This document shows positions 12,070 to 20,272 of a DNA stretch of 64,000 nucleotides, piece after piece. The first letter of the stretch is position 1; the number at the start of each line of letters is the position of its first letter. Source of the stretch: Streptomyces sp. ICC1 (GTDB lineage: Bacteria; Actinomycetota; Actinomycetes; Streptomycetales; Streptomycetaceae); the NCBI RefSeq assembly GCF_003287935.1, contig NZ_CP030287.1, positions 5,535,022 through 5,599,021 on the forward strand, given 5' to 3'. A program made the position numbers and the translations under genes. The notes beneath the pieces are model-generated. The model searched no databases. It worked only from the letters and a program-made list of their open reading frames with translations, and was not told the origin of the DNA.

Positions 12070-13179
12070 TCAGGCGGCGCGGAGGGCGTCGGAGAGGGCG
12101 AACAGGTGGGCGGCGTCAGCACCGGCGCTGTCGATCTCGGGCACGGCCAGCGGAATCACCGGCTGGGCTTCCTCGGACCCGTGGACGTCTGCGGCCGCTG
12201 CCGAGCGGAGCCGGTTGGCCAGGATGGTCGCGTCCATGGCCAGGAGGTCCTCCGTCGTCAGGTCGCCCATGAGGGGGCTGATACGGACCAGCCCGTCTCG
12301 ACACTCGACCACGCGGCGGTGGTAGAGGCGGTGCACGCCACGCACACCCCAGGTTTCGAGCACAGTCGCCCGCGAGCCGAGGACGGTCTCGGGGAACCGG
12401 TCGGACAAGAGCACCCAGAGGGGTTCGAGGCGCCGGTACCCGCGGCGGTGCTGCCGCCACACCCGCAGAGCCGACAGGCGGCTGCGGGCGCCGGAGTACG
12501 AAACGCCGACGACGAAGAGGAGGATGGACAGGACCAGCAGCATCGCGACGACGGACATCAGTCCCTTCGGCACGGTGCCGCCCTGCCACCGGGTTGCCAC
12601 GAAGACCGCGCGGACAGCACAGGCCGCGGCCATGGCCAGCAGCCCGACCGCGGTGATCCAGAGGCCGGTGGAGTGCGGACGCGGTGAAAGCCGGGCGTAG
12701 CGGACCGTCCAGATGCCTGCGGCGCCCAGGGCGTAGGTCAAGTACAGGCCGGCGACGCCGTAGAACGCGGCGAGCTGGGTGATCGTCATGTCCGCGGTCG
12801 AGAAGGATCCGGCGAACACCTCGTGGGGCACCGTCGTGGCCGAGATGATGAGAACGGCCGCGACCCCGAGTACGAGGAGCGCCTCGCGACGTGCCCGACG
12901 CCTACTCGTTGTCCGGTCGGCCGATGAGTAGAGGTAGAAGCACATCAGGAAGTACACCGTGCCGAGCAGCAGGATGTTCTGGATGAGCTTGGCCGCGCCG
13001 TGGCCGGCGACGGTGTCCACGCCACTGGCTCCGCCCGGCATCGCCACCGGATAGGACAGGGCCGCGCACACGAGGCACAGGGTGACGGAGCGTAGGGCGC
13101 CATCCCGGGGTGCCTTCGTGAGCTGGTAGACCTTCCACGCAACGGCGGCGGTGAGGACGAGGAGGAACAGGATCGTCAT
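12070..13179 (-). CDS. MAB_1171c-family integral membrane protein
   Basis: A 369-residue membrane protein with about seven hydrophobic helices in its first 235 residues (starting MTILFLLVLTAAVAWKVYQL) and a cytoplasmic C-terminal half. The latter has the family features WRLEPLW-type and RRVVECRDGL seen in proteins annotated as MAB_1171c putative transporters (DUF6545). I start at the ATG at 13179, which shares one base with the upstream stop (TGATG), rather than at the GTG at 13188. Transport has not been shown for the family. A paralogue in the same gene order lies at 48824-50020. Confidence 0.75.
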   Translation of the reverse strand: MTILFLLVLTAAVAWKVYQLTKAPRDGALRSVTLCLVCAALSYPVAMPGGASGVDTVAGHGAAKLIQNILLLGTVYFLMCFYLYSSADRTTSRRRARREALLVLGVAAVLIISATTVPHEVFAGSFSTADMTITQLAAFYGVAGLYLTYALGAAGIWTVRYARLSPRPHSTGLWITAVGLLAMAAACAVRAVFVATRWQGGTVPKGLMSVVAMLLVLSILLFVVGVSYSGARSRLSALRVWRQHRRGYRRLEPLWVLLSDRFPETVLGSRATVLETWGVRGVHRLYHRRVVECRDGLVRISPLMGDLTTEDLLAMDATILANRLRSAAAADVHGSEEAQPVIPLAVPEIDSAGADAAHLFALSDALRAA

Positions 13180-13667
13180 CACAGCCACCCCTGCCGGTCA
13201 CCCAGGGCCAGGTTCACGCTGCGCACGGCCGGATCGGCGGCCGGCGGAGGACCGACCTGCTCCAGGACGGACGCCCACTCCATGATGATCGTGGCCGCCT
13301 TCTCCACCTGACACTCCTCCTTGTCGAGGTACGAGCACCGCCCGCCCTCCAGTCCAAACCCTGGGGTGAGGTCTCCCCAGGGGGAGGCCTGTGGTCCGTC
13401 GGCCTTTAGGTGACACAGCTCGTGCAGGATGATGTGGTCCTGGTGGAGCTGGGTCGTGCGCTCCTGGACGACGATGACGTCGGCGTCCGGGAGGTCGAGC
13501 CAGAACCCCACGGGCCCCGGCATCGGTAGCGGAACGCGTCGAATCAGAATGGGTCGATCGCGCTGGGCTGCCAGCGCGCTCCGAAGCTCGTCGATGCGCA
13601 GCGGGGGCTGCACGCCGAGCTCTTGGAGCTCCAGGCGGATCCGCTTACGAAGCTGCCTGTCCGCCAC
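13179..13667 (-). CDS. ImmA/IrrE-like metallopeptidase
   Basis: About 162 residues. The zinc-peptidase HExxH is visible as HELCH in QDHIILHELCHLKADG, the hallmark of the ImmA/IrrE family, whose known members cleave or de-repress XRE-type repressors. The start is uncertain: I use the GTG at 13667 (VADRQLRKRIRLELQELG) because the upstream open frame has no homologue-like character and the paralogue at 50010-50576 begins with an equivalent RKRCEAILGRL helix. Its stop shares a base with the start of the MAB_1171c-type gene, so both are coupled. No XRE gene is immediately adjacent. Confidence 0.7.
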   Translation of the reverse strand: MADRQLRKRIRLELQELGVQPPLRIDELRSALAAQRDRPILIRRVPLPMPGPVGFWLDLPDADVIVVQERTTQLHQDHIILHELCHLKADGPQASPWGDLTPGFGLEGGRCSYLDKEECQVEKAATIIMEWASVLEQVGPPPAADPAVRSVNLALGDRQGWL

Positions 13668-14426
13668 GCGGTCCGCTCGCCCTGCAAGGGTGAAGGCCCC
13701 TGGTCGGCGCAGAGGCCAGGGCCGCACCTGGCGATCGGTGTTGCTGTGGGGACGTGTGTCCCCGGTTCGCCACCACATAGGTCCCTCGTCAGCCAGTGGT
13801 CGTCCGCCACACCCGCAGGCGTGGCGATCGACACCGGTGCTATCGCTTGTATGTTCGATATCCGAGGCGGACGCCACAGCAGTGGGGGTACGGCTCGGTT
13901 TTGTCCTGCTGTCTGAGGGGCGGGGTTCGCCGCCGGTCAAGCGGTACCCCTGCGCCCTGCGAGCCTCTCCACCCAGCGACTCCGCTGGGCTCGTGCTCGG
14001 GGTTCTGCGGAAGACGCATCTCCGCATGGCCTGGCCGGTGGAGGTCACGGAAGAAGGCCCTGCTGAACCCGTGATTCCACCTGCTTGATCGAACCGTACG
14101 TCATCTCTGGAGTGGATTGATCACCGGCTTCGGGGAGGGCAATAGGACCCGAAAAGCCAGGCAAGATCGAAAACGCCTATTCGATCATCGAATCCCATGG
14201 AGCATGCCGTAGTGAAACCTATCTGACCTGCCGTTATTTGACGGATGGCTTGGCAGGTTCGCGGAAAGTGTGCACCAGTGGATTCGTTATGAATCCGAAA
14301 CAGGGCACTCCCGGGGCCTGCTGTTGAAACGGTGCGATTCGGGCATAGTGGAACCTTTGTGGTGATCTCGAATTGCGTGACACAGGTCGCATCCACATGA
14401 ATGTGGAAGTGAATTAACCTGACGTC
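13668..14426. other. Long gene-poor region
   Basis: About 760 bases with no gene I can support. The left part should contain the promoter of the metallopeptidase operon and the right part that of the PPOX gene. Between roughly 14100 and 14430 the GC content drops clearly below the surroundings, as in control regions or recently acquired DNA. Confidence 0.5.
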
Positions 14427-14846
14427 ATGGCTACCGCGATCACCGAAACCGAAGCCTTCGCTGGCTTCTGGTCTGAATACCACTTGGCCACGCTGACCAC
14501 GTTGCGTTCTGATGGAACTCCGCATGTAGTGCCCGTTGGTGTGACTTACGACCACGACGCGGGCGTCGCGCGTGTCATCACGCGAAAGAGCAGCGTGAAA
14601 ATCGCCAACATCCTTGCCGCGCTTCCGGGAGAGGCGAGAGTCGCGATATCGCAGGTAGCGGGTCCGAGATGGCTGACCATCGAGGGTGTAGCCGAAGTTC
14701 GAACTGCAGAAGATGAGGTTGCGAACGCTGTCGATCGCTATGCGGATCGATACGGTCGCCGCCCCGCTCCAGACCCTGAGCGCGTGCTGGTAGAGATAAC
14801 CCCTGTGCGCGCCATGGGGCTGCTGGAGATTCCATCCCGTCCGTGA
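14427..14846 (+). CDS. PPOX-class (FMN or F420-binding) oxidoreductase
   Basis: A 139-residue split-barrel protein of the pyridoxamine-phosphate-oxidase-like superfamily, actinobacterial subgroup that binds F420 or a flavin. Family features: the N-terminal helix, HLATLTTLRSDGTPHVVPVG, then RVITRKSSVKIANILA for phosphate contacts and VLVEITPVRAMG near the C-terminus. Length fits. Codon use is less GC-extreme than in neighbours. It faces the RiPP locus and stands alone, so any link to the RiPP genes is speculation. Confidence 0.8.
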   Translation: MATAITETEAFAGFWSEYHLATLTTLRSDGTPHVVPVGVTYDHDAGVARVITRKSSVKIANILAALPGEARVAISQVAGPRWLTIEGVAEVRTAEDEVANAVDRYADRYGRRPAPDPERVLVEITPVRAMGLLEIPSRP

Positions 14847-15361
14847 GGCCCGCGTCGCTTCCCCCTACGTGGAGGTGGCGTTCCCCCCCATTTTCCTGGC
14901 GGGATTTCTTGGATCTCCGGTCGTGCGGCGCTGCTTGAGATTTGCGACAGGGGTCGATTCGTGGGGGCGATCTGTGGAATCCGCGGTTTCTAGGGCTACT
15001 TGGTCACGCAATCAGCTCAAGATTCCTGATGCGAAGTCGAGATGCAGGCAGTTCGCGATCCCCTTGCGGCGGGTGGGTGTTCGCCGCGTCCGCCCCGGTC
15101 GGTCTGGTGCTACCTCAGTCGGCGTAGGCCAGCGGATGTCCGATGGGTACGTGCACGTTCCCGTCCTTCGCCGAAGCGTTCCACGGTATCGACAGCCCCG
15201 CCGAGACAACGCCGGGTCAACATTCAACACCTGTTCGAGTGAGGTGTATTGGCGCTGTAGTCGTCAGCCCGGAGCGAACCCGCACCGGGAGGGATGCCTA
15301 CCTCCGGCGCCCCACATCCGCCCGGTCTGCACGGCGGTACGTCCCTCCTGGTCACCCAGGG
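14847..15361. other. Gene-poor region downstream of the RiPP operon
   Basis: About 515 bases with only short overlapping reading frames that lack ribosome sites and family features. I see no RNA gene. It separates the convergent PPOX gene and the last gene of the RiPP operon. Confidence 0.5.
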
Positions 15362-16081
15362 TCAGGCCAGCGATGGCAGGATGCCGCAGGGCCACCGTCC
15401 GAGCCAGAACGCGGCGGCCGAGGGATGGTTCTCGGCTTCGGTGGAGCCGTCGTGCAGCAGGTACTCGGTGGGGGCCACATAGCCCTCGCCGGGAGCGAGG
15501 CGGATCCGGAAGACGCGAATGGACCGGCCGCTTGCGACGTAGGAGCGGTAGTCGTCCGTGTGGGGATAGCGTTGGGTGGAATCGGCCGGGTGAACGGCCC
15601 GGCACACTGCTTGAGCGTCGATGTTGCCGAGGATGATGTATCGAGTGCCGGGGCCAAGGTTGAGACAGAGCCTCCGGCGCCCGGTGTGCTTCTCGGCGTA
15701 CGGGAGTTTGTCCCAGTTGTCGAGGTGGAGCCCGAGCAGCCGACCGGTCGCGTAGTTCTCGGTGGTAGTGATCATGTCGGGCTTGGCGAGGGCCTGGCCG
15801 AGGTACACCGCGTCCGGATCGCCCAGGGAGCGAGGCAGGTCTTCGAGCGGGAGTCCTCCCCGGTACGAGGGCTGGACGATCTCCACCAGGGTGCTGTCCA
15901 GGGGTCGGCGCGGCGCGGTGACTGCCCTGATGTCTGCATCGGCCATGGGGCGCCACTGCCCGGTGGGGACGACCGCACCAGGTTCGTGGCTGGTCTCCTC
16001 GGGGCGGGTGGTGCGGACGGTGGAGACCTCGCAGCGGGCACGGAGCGCGGCTGGGTCGCGGAAGGCGATGTGCAGGGGCAC
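15362..16081 (-). CDS. Unknown RiPP-locus protein, possibly oxygenase-like
   Basis: A 239-residue protein I cannot assign firmly. A central GRLLGLHLDNWDKL contains an HxD pair, followed by strands (RLCLNLGPGTRYIILGNI, SIRVFRIRLAPGEGYVAPTE), a layout reminiscent of double-stranded beta-helix Fe(II)/2-oxoglutarate oxygenases or cupins; the distal histidine is not clear. The GTG at 16081 has GGGAGG five bases upstream; an ATG at 16105 overlapping the pentapeptide-gene stop is the alternative. As the last gene of the maturase operon it could further modify the peptide, for example by hydroxylation. That role is inferred. Confidence 0.5.
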   Translation of the reverse strand: MPLHIAFRDPAALRARCEVSTVRTTRPEETSHEPGAVVPTGQWRPMADADIRAVTAPRRPLDSTLVEIVQPSYRGGLPLEDLPRSLGDPDAVYLGQALAKPDMITTTENYATGRLLGLHLDNWDKLPYAEKHTGRRRLCLNLGPGTRYIILGNIDAQAVCRAVHPADSTQRYPHTDDYRSYVASGRSIRVFRIRLAPGEGYVAPTEYLLHDGSTEAENHPSAAAFWLGRWPCGILPSLA

Positions 16082-16094
16082 GGGGTCCTCCCGG

Positions 16095-16769
16095 TCAGTC
16101 GTCACCGATGGTGATGTCGAGTTCGTTCACGAGGGCCTCGGCGAGGTGGGTCTGCTGACCGGCGTCGATGCGTACCTTCGCGAGGTTGGCGACGCCGCGG
16201 ATCTGGGAGAGGTCGTTCTCGCGCAGGTCAGCGCCTCGGTAGCGGCCGGCTCGGAACTCGGTGAGCCTGAACTGGCAGTCGGAGAACACGACGTCGGACA
16301 GGTCGCAGTCGGTGAACGTGGCCTCGGTGAGGACGCAGCCGATGAAGGCGACGGGGCCGGTGGCGCGCACCCTGTCGAAGGTGGCGTAGTCGAACTTGCA
16401 GCCTTCGAACAGGACGTCATCGAGGACTAGGCCGTCCAGGGCGGCGCCCATCAGCTTGGTGTCGCGGACGTGGACGCGGGTCAGCTTGCTCTCGGCCCAG
16501 CGTGCCGAGCCGAGGTCGCTCCCGGTGATCTCGACGCCGTGGAGGTTGACCGACTCCAGCTCGGTGCGCTGTGCGTGGATGCCGGTGATCCGACCGGTGA
16601 TGAGGTGGGTCTCCGCGAGGTCGAGTGAGCGCAGGCTGGCGGCGCCGTAGGCGAAGTCCTGGACGGTGCCGCGGGTGCTGTTGAGGCTGTCGACGTTGCT
16701 CAGGTAGAGGCCGGGCTCGTCCAGCTCGGGCAGGGTGATCGTGGTGCGGCCGAAGGCGCGGGTGGCCAT
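16095..16769 (-). CDS. Pentapeptide-repeat protein of the RiPP operon
   Basis: A 224-residue pentapeptide-repeat protein. Repeats of the A(D/N)LxX kind run through most of the chain (SLRSLDLAETHLITG, SVNLHGVEITGSDLG, ATFTDCDLSDVVFSDCQF, GADLRENDLSQIRG), predicting a right-handed quadrilateral beta-helix. A strong AAGGAG ribosome site precedes the ATG. It follows the precursor gene by about 60 bases. Such proteins can mimic DNA to protect gyrase from peptide toxins; here it may give self-immunity or act as a scaffold, but there is no direct evidence. Confidence 0.8.
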   Translation of the reverse strand: MATRAFGRTTITLPELDEPGLYLSNVDSLNSTRGTVQDFAYGAASLRSLDLAETHLITGRITGIHAQRTELESVNLHGVEITGSDLGSARWAESKLTRVHVRDTKLMGAALDGLVLDDVLFEGCKFDYATFDRVRATGPVAFIGCVLTEATFTDCDLSDVVFSDCQFRLTEFRAGRYRGADLRENDLSQIRGVANLAKVRIDAGQQTHLAEALVNELDITIGDD

Positions 16770-16785
16770 GGTGCTCCTTGTCGTT

Positions 16786-16817
16786 GGGGCGGCCCCGCGC
16801 TGTGGCAGGACCGCCCC
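16786..16817 (-). terminator. Hairpin after the RiPP precursor gene (attenuator)
   Basis: Complementary 7-base arms at 16786-16792 and 16811-16817 enclose an 18-base loop, between the precursor stop and the pentapeptide-protein ribosome site. A partial terminator or RNA-stabilising hairpin here would raise precursor yield over downstream genes, a common arrangement in RiPP operons. Confidence 0.45.
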
Positions 16818-16831
16818 GGTACGTGGTGGGG

Positions 16832-17050
16832 CTACTTGCTCTTGCTCCAGTCGTCCCAGGTGGGCCGGTTGTCGAAGGCCGGGGTTGGGTTGTCCCAGGT
16901 GGGGCGGTTGTCGAACGTGGCGAGGGGCAGGGCGGGGGTGTTCTCCCAGCGGGCGACGGCCGAGGTGCCGGCGGCCTCCAGGAGGGATTCGAATCCCTCC
17001 GCCAAGTCCATCACGAGCGAGGCGGCGTCAGTGGGCGTGTGTACGGACAT
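16832..17050 (-). CDS. Triceptide-type RiPP precursor peptide
   Basis: A 72-residue peptide. Residues 1 to ~33 look like a leader (acidic helix LVMDLAEGFESLLEAAG). The C-terminal part carries five aromatic-X-Asn/Asp motifs: W35-E-N37, F46-D-N48, W52-D-N54, F59-D-N61 and W65-D-D67, the exact three-residue signature crosslinked by triceptide (three-residue cyclophane) radical SAM maturases. FDNRPTWDN and FDNRPTWDD form a 13-residue repeat, visible as a 39-base DNA repeat. An excellent GAAGGAG sits 9 bases before the ATG. The start lies 23 bases inside the maturase gene. The cleavage site is unknown. Confidence 0.8.
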   Translation of the reverse strand: MSVHTPTDAASLVMDLAEGFESLLEAAGTSAVARWENTPALPLATFDNRPTWDNPTPAFDNRPTWDDWSKSK

Positions 17051-18146
17051 GTCGCGTGACTCCTTCGAGTAGGGCGATTTTGGCGGTGGTGCAGTACTGG
17101 GTCCTGGTCCCGTCGAACCGGCCGTCGTGCTCGAAGTACCGGTTCGCGGCATGGGCGCCCCCGCAGAAGGCAAAGGAGGGACAGGCGGCGCGGCACGCGT
17201 CCACGCCCTGCCAGAACTCGGTGATCCAGGGCGTGCGTGCTTCGGCCTCGGCCACGAGGACGTCCAGGCCGTCTTTCAGGACGTTGCCGGTGGTGAAGTC
17301 ACCGAACCGGGTGTCGGTGAAGCCGGCCAGCTCGGGAGAGAGCAGGACCACCCCGCCGTCATAGGCGATGGTGGGCATCGGATCCCAGGGGGCTGAAGCC
17401 GGCGTGGGGGGCGTGGCGTGGCCGCCGAGGACGGCGCCGGCGAAGTTGAGGACCCGCTGGATCTCCCGTAGCCGGATTGCCGGGTTGGCCCGCCAGGCGT
17501 CTGCGAGGGCGGCCCAGAACTCGGTCGCGCGCACGGGGTCGGGGCCCTTGGCCCCGCGGTTGACTCCCTCTTCCTCTTCGACGTTGACGCCGAGGGTGGT
17601 GACGCCCAGGTCGGCGAAGAACTCGTAGAAGCGGGCCGCGTTCTCGGGGTCGGGGTCGGAGACAACCGCGATGGCGGAGACCGGGATGCCGTGGTGGCGC
17701 AGGCGCTCGATGCCCCGCATGGTGACGCGGAACCCGGGGTGGCCGGCAAGGGTGACCCGGTGGGTGTTCATGTCCTCGGGCCCATCGATGCTGACGCCGA
17801 CGCGCACCTGGTGCTCCAGCAGGAACTCGCACCACGCGTCATCCACCAACGCCGCGTTCGTCTGGACGCTGTGCTTGACGCCCTTGAAAGGGGCCATGAG
17901 TGCGGCCAGGTGGGTGCGGCCCGTGGCGAGGGGCTCTCCGCCGTGCCAGACGACCTCGAAGGCCGGATCGTCGGCCGCCCAGGCGTTGACCGGCTTGGCC
18001 ACCGCCTCCGCGACCTCGACCGGCATCAGGTGACTCATCTTGCGGAACGGCAGGTAGCAGTACGTGCAGTCCATGGGGAGGCATTTCGTCGTCGGCTGCA
18101 TGATCACGGACCGGGGTCGGGTCGCGAGCCGTAACGCACTGTGCAT
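17028..18146 (-). CDS. Radical SAM/SPASM RiPP maturase
   Basis: A 372-residue radical SAM enzyme predicted to form C-C crosslinks in the adjacent precursor. Three cluster-binding cysteines are Cys22, Cys27 and Cys30 in KCLPMDCTYCYLP; the spacing is CX4CX2C, one residue longer than the classic CX3CX2C. Next come WHGGEPLA (the GGE S-adenosylmethionine motif), VSIDGPEDMNTHR, and a C-terminal SPASM-type region with CRAACPSFAFCGGA and a final YC for auxiliary iron-sulfur clusters. GAGAGGAG precedes the ATG at 18146, better than the upstream open frame. It is the first structural gene of the operon; its 3' end overlaps the precursor start. Confidence 0.88.
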   Translation of the reverse strand: MHSALRLATRPRSVIMQPTTKCLPMDCTYCYLPFRKMSHLMPVEVAEAVAKPVNAWAADDPAFEVVWHGGEPLATGRTHLAALMAPFKGVKHSVQTNAALVDDAWCEFLLEHQVRVGVSIDGPEDMNTHRVTLAGHPGFRVTMRGIERLRHHGIPVSAIAVVSDPDPENAARFYEFFADLGVTTLGVNVEEEEGVNRGAKGPDPVRATEFWAALADAWRANPAIRLREIQRVLNFAGAVLGGHATPPTPASAPWDPMPTIAYDGGVVLLSPELAGFTDTRFGDFTTGNVLKDGLDVLVAEAEARTPWITEFWQGVDACRAACPSFAFCGGAHAANRYFEHDGRFDGTRTQYCTTAKIALLEGVTRHVRTHAH

Positions 18147-18234
18147 GGTGCTCCTCTCGATCGGGTTCGAGTGGTGCGGCCCCGCCCGGAGGGATCGTGC
18201 AGGCCGGGGTTCCGGGCGGGCAGTCACGCGAGCT

Positions 18235-18444
18235 TCAGCGGGCGTCGGCCTGACGGAGGGCCTGGTGGTCGGTGACGACCCACTCGGCGCCGCCCCCTTC
18301 GGGCCGCAGGAACACGGCGTCGGGGACGATGCGATGGGTCCGGGGGTCGTTCCACTCGCCGACGAACTGCACGACCGCTTCGCAGTCCTTGGAGGGGTCG
18401 TAGATCCGGGCGCCCTCGAAGAGCCATGCCGGGCGCCGGCTCAC
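18235..18444 (-). CDS. Small conserved regulator-associated protein
   Basis: A 69-residue protein starting at a GTG that overlaps the preceding stop (GTGA). It reads as a compact beta-rich domain (ARIYDPSKDCEAVVQFVGEW, then VFLRPEGGGAEWVVTD). Similar small proteins often accompany TPR-type XRE regulators in Streptomyces; their function is not known to me. It is coupled to the gene before it and lies about 90 bases upstream of the maturase start. Confidence 0.65.
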   Translation of the reverse strand: MSRRPAWLFEGARIYDPSKDCEAVVQFVGEWNDPRTHRIVPDAVFLRPEGGGAEWVVTDHQALRQADAR

Positions 18445-18848
18445 GCCGTGCCGTCCGCGGCGGCGTCCCGCAGGAACCGCTCCAGGCCGCGCTCGGCGCG
18501 GGCTTGCAGGGAGGGGCTGGGGTCGGGGATGTCGAACGGGTCGTCCCACGGCGCGTACTCGGGCTGGTGCCGCACCGCGCTGTCCGTCGTCCCGGCGGAG
18601 AGCCGGGCGGGCACGTCCTCGGCTGGCATGAGGGTGGTGAGCGAGGCGGTCCAGCCGTCCTCGCCTCCGCCCTCGGGGCACAGGCGGTAGACCGTGGTTC
18701 CCGTGTCCTCAGGGACGTCTATGACCACGCCCGTGCGAGAGGTGGCGGTGTCGTACGCGAGGTCTCCGCGCAGGGGCCAGCGAGGGTCGGGATCGTCAGG
18801 CTGCTGTCGTCGTACGCGGTCATGGTCAGTGCGACGCGTAGAGGTCAT
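18441..18848 (-). CDS. Hypothetical protein beside XRE regulator
   Basis: A 135-residue protein of unknown function. The middle (LRGDLAYDTATSRTGVVIDV, TTVYRLCPEGGGEDGW) resembles the DUF-type small proteins encoded next to XRE regulators in Streptomyces, and the WxxxPxGGG pattern is shared with the following 69-residue protein, suggesting an ancient duplication. The acidic C-terminal part is probably helical. It lies between the XRE gene and the RiPP operon, in the same direction as both. Confidence 0.6.
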   Translation of the reverse strand: MTSTRRTDHDRVRRQQPDDPDPRWPLRGDLAYDTATSRTGVVIDVPEDTGTTVYRLCPEGGGEDGWTASLTTLMPAEDVPARLSAGTTDSAVRHQPEYAPWDDPFDIPDPSPSLQARAERGLERFLRDAAADGTA

Positions 18849-18906
18849 GTTGCGGACCGTAGGTGGCCCGCTACAGGTGAATATGATTCCGTGGAATACC
18901 CGCAGG

Positions 18907-20142
18907 TCAGTCCAGGGAAAAGCGGCTGGTCATGCCGCGTAGCCGCTGGCGGGTAGCTACCCGCTCGGCATAGATGATCTTACGCAACGTTGCCCGCGCG
19001 ACGGGATGGTTGCGGACCAGCTGCGGGGCGATGCGCTCAGCGGCCTCCAGCTCGGTCAGGGCCTGATCGCGGTTGCCGTCCCAGAGCCACGCGCGGGCGA
19101 GGTCCATGTGGTGGTGGCCGAGGCGGGAGTTGGGAAGGACCGCGATGTGTGCGGGGTCTGCCTCCCGGTTCAGGCGAAGGGCCTTCGTCTGGTCGCTCAT
19201 CTCCAGGGCCGCGCTGACACTGTGGATGATCACGTTGCCGAGGCTGAACGTCACCGAGTGCCGGTCGTGGATCTCCGGCCCGACGTAGGCATTGACCCGC
19301 TCGCCCGCCGTACGCGCCAGGGCCAGGCGCTCGTCGGATCCGGCCACGTTCCCGCCGCGCGCGTACGAGATCGCGGCCCGCAAGTGCAGGGCGCCCCACA
19401 TCCGCAGAGCGAGAGGGTCGCCGGCCTCGTACTCGGCCTCGATGCCGGCGAGGGCCTTGTCCCCGAGGGCGAGCGCGTCGTTCCAGTCGGCGGAGGCCCA
19501 GGTGTCCCACATCCGCATCCACAGAGCCATGGCGGGCATCACCGGGTCTCCGGAGAGCTGCGCGGACCACGTGGCCCGCTCGCAGGCCATCGCGACCAAC
19601 TCAGGATGGCCGAGAGCGTGGGCGGCGGTGTGGGCGAACTTGCAGGCCACCGCGTAGATCGCGTAGGCCTCTTCGCGCTCGTGGCCGGTGGACGCCTCGG
19701 CGAGGGCGCGGGCTTCCCGCAGCATGTCCGGGAGCTCGCTCAGCACTGCACCGTTCGCCGCGGCGTCGCGCAGGCGGAGCAGGCGCTTCATGTCGTGCCA
19801 CAGCACCTCGGAGGGGCGCGGGGTCCCGTCGAAGACGGGCGCCAGGTCGTACCGGCGCAGCTCGCGCAGGATGGAGGCGGCGGACACCTGCCACTTCGTC
19901 TCGGCCCCGCCCCCCGTGTACGGTCGCTCGATCAGAGTGTTCGGATGGCAGTGCAGTGCGGCGGCCACGGCGTTGATCAGCCCGGCCCGGTCCAGCTCGA
20001 TCCGGCCCTTCTCCAGCTTCGATACCCAGCCCTGCGTCCGGCCGAGCGCGGCTGCGAGATCGGCCTGGGTCATCCCGACGGAAAGCCTCTGACGCCGGAC
20101 CCGCTGCCCGATCCGCTCCTGCTCCTCGATGTACCCGCTCAC
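18907..20142 (-). CDS. XRE-family regulator with TPR-like C-terminal domain
   Basis: A 411-residue regulator. Residues ~8-65 form an XRE helix-turn-helix (IGQRVRRQRLSVGMTQADLA, then TQGWVSKLEKGRIELDRAGL). The remaining ~340 residues are helical repeats (EEAYAIYAVACKFAHTAAHA, DQALTELEAAERIAPQL) of the TPR kind that senses small molecules or peptides. I start at the GTG at 20142 because the HTH begins soon after; the upstream frame is not family-like. It lies directly upstream of the RiPP genes on the same strand, so it is a good candidate controller of that locus. Confidence 0.8.
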   Translation of the reverse strand: MSGYIEEQERIGQRVRRQRLSVGMTQADLAAALGRTQGWVSKLEKGRIELDRAGLINAVAAALHCHPNTLIERPYTGGGAETKWQVSAASILRELRRYDLAPVFDGTPRPSEVLWHDMKRLLRLRDAAANGAVLSELPDMLREARALAEASTGHEREEAYAIYAVACKFAHTAAHALGHPELVAMACERATWSAQLSGDPVMPAMALWMRMWDTWASADWNDALALGDKALAGIEAEYEAGDPLALRMWGALHLRAAISYARGGNVAGSDERLALARTAGERVNAYVGPEIHDRHSVTFSLGNVIIHSVSAALEMSDQTKALRLNREADPAHIAVLPNSRLGHHHMDLARAWLWDGNRDQALTELEAAERIAPQLVRNHPVARATLRKIIYAERVATRQRLRGMTSRFSLD

Positions 20143-20272
20143 ACCCACCACCCCGATCTGCGACCGCCTCTGACGCGAAGGTACCGCCGAGACACGGTAC
20201 GAGGCGGCCTTTGGCCAAGGGATCCCACACCGCGAGAAGCTGTATCGGGATGCGCAGAACACCCGTTTGGTG

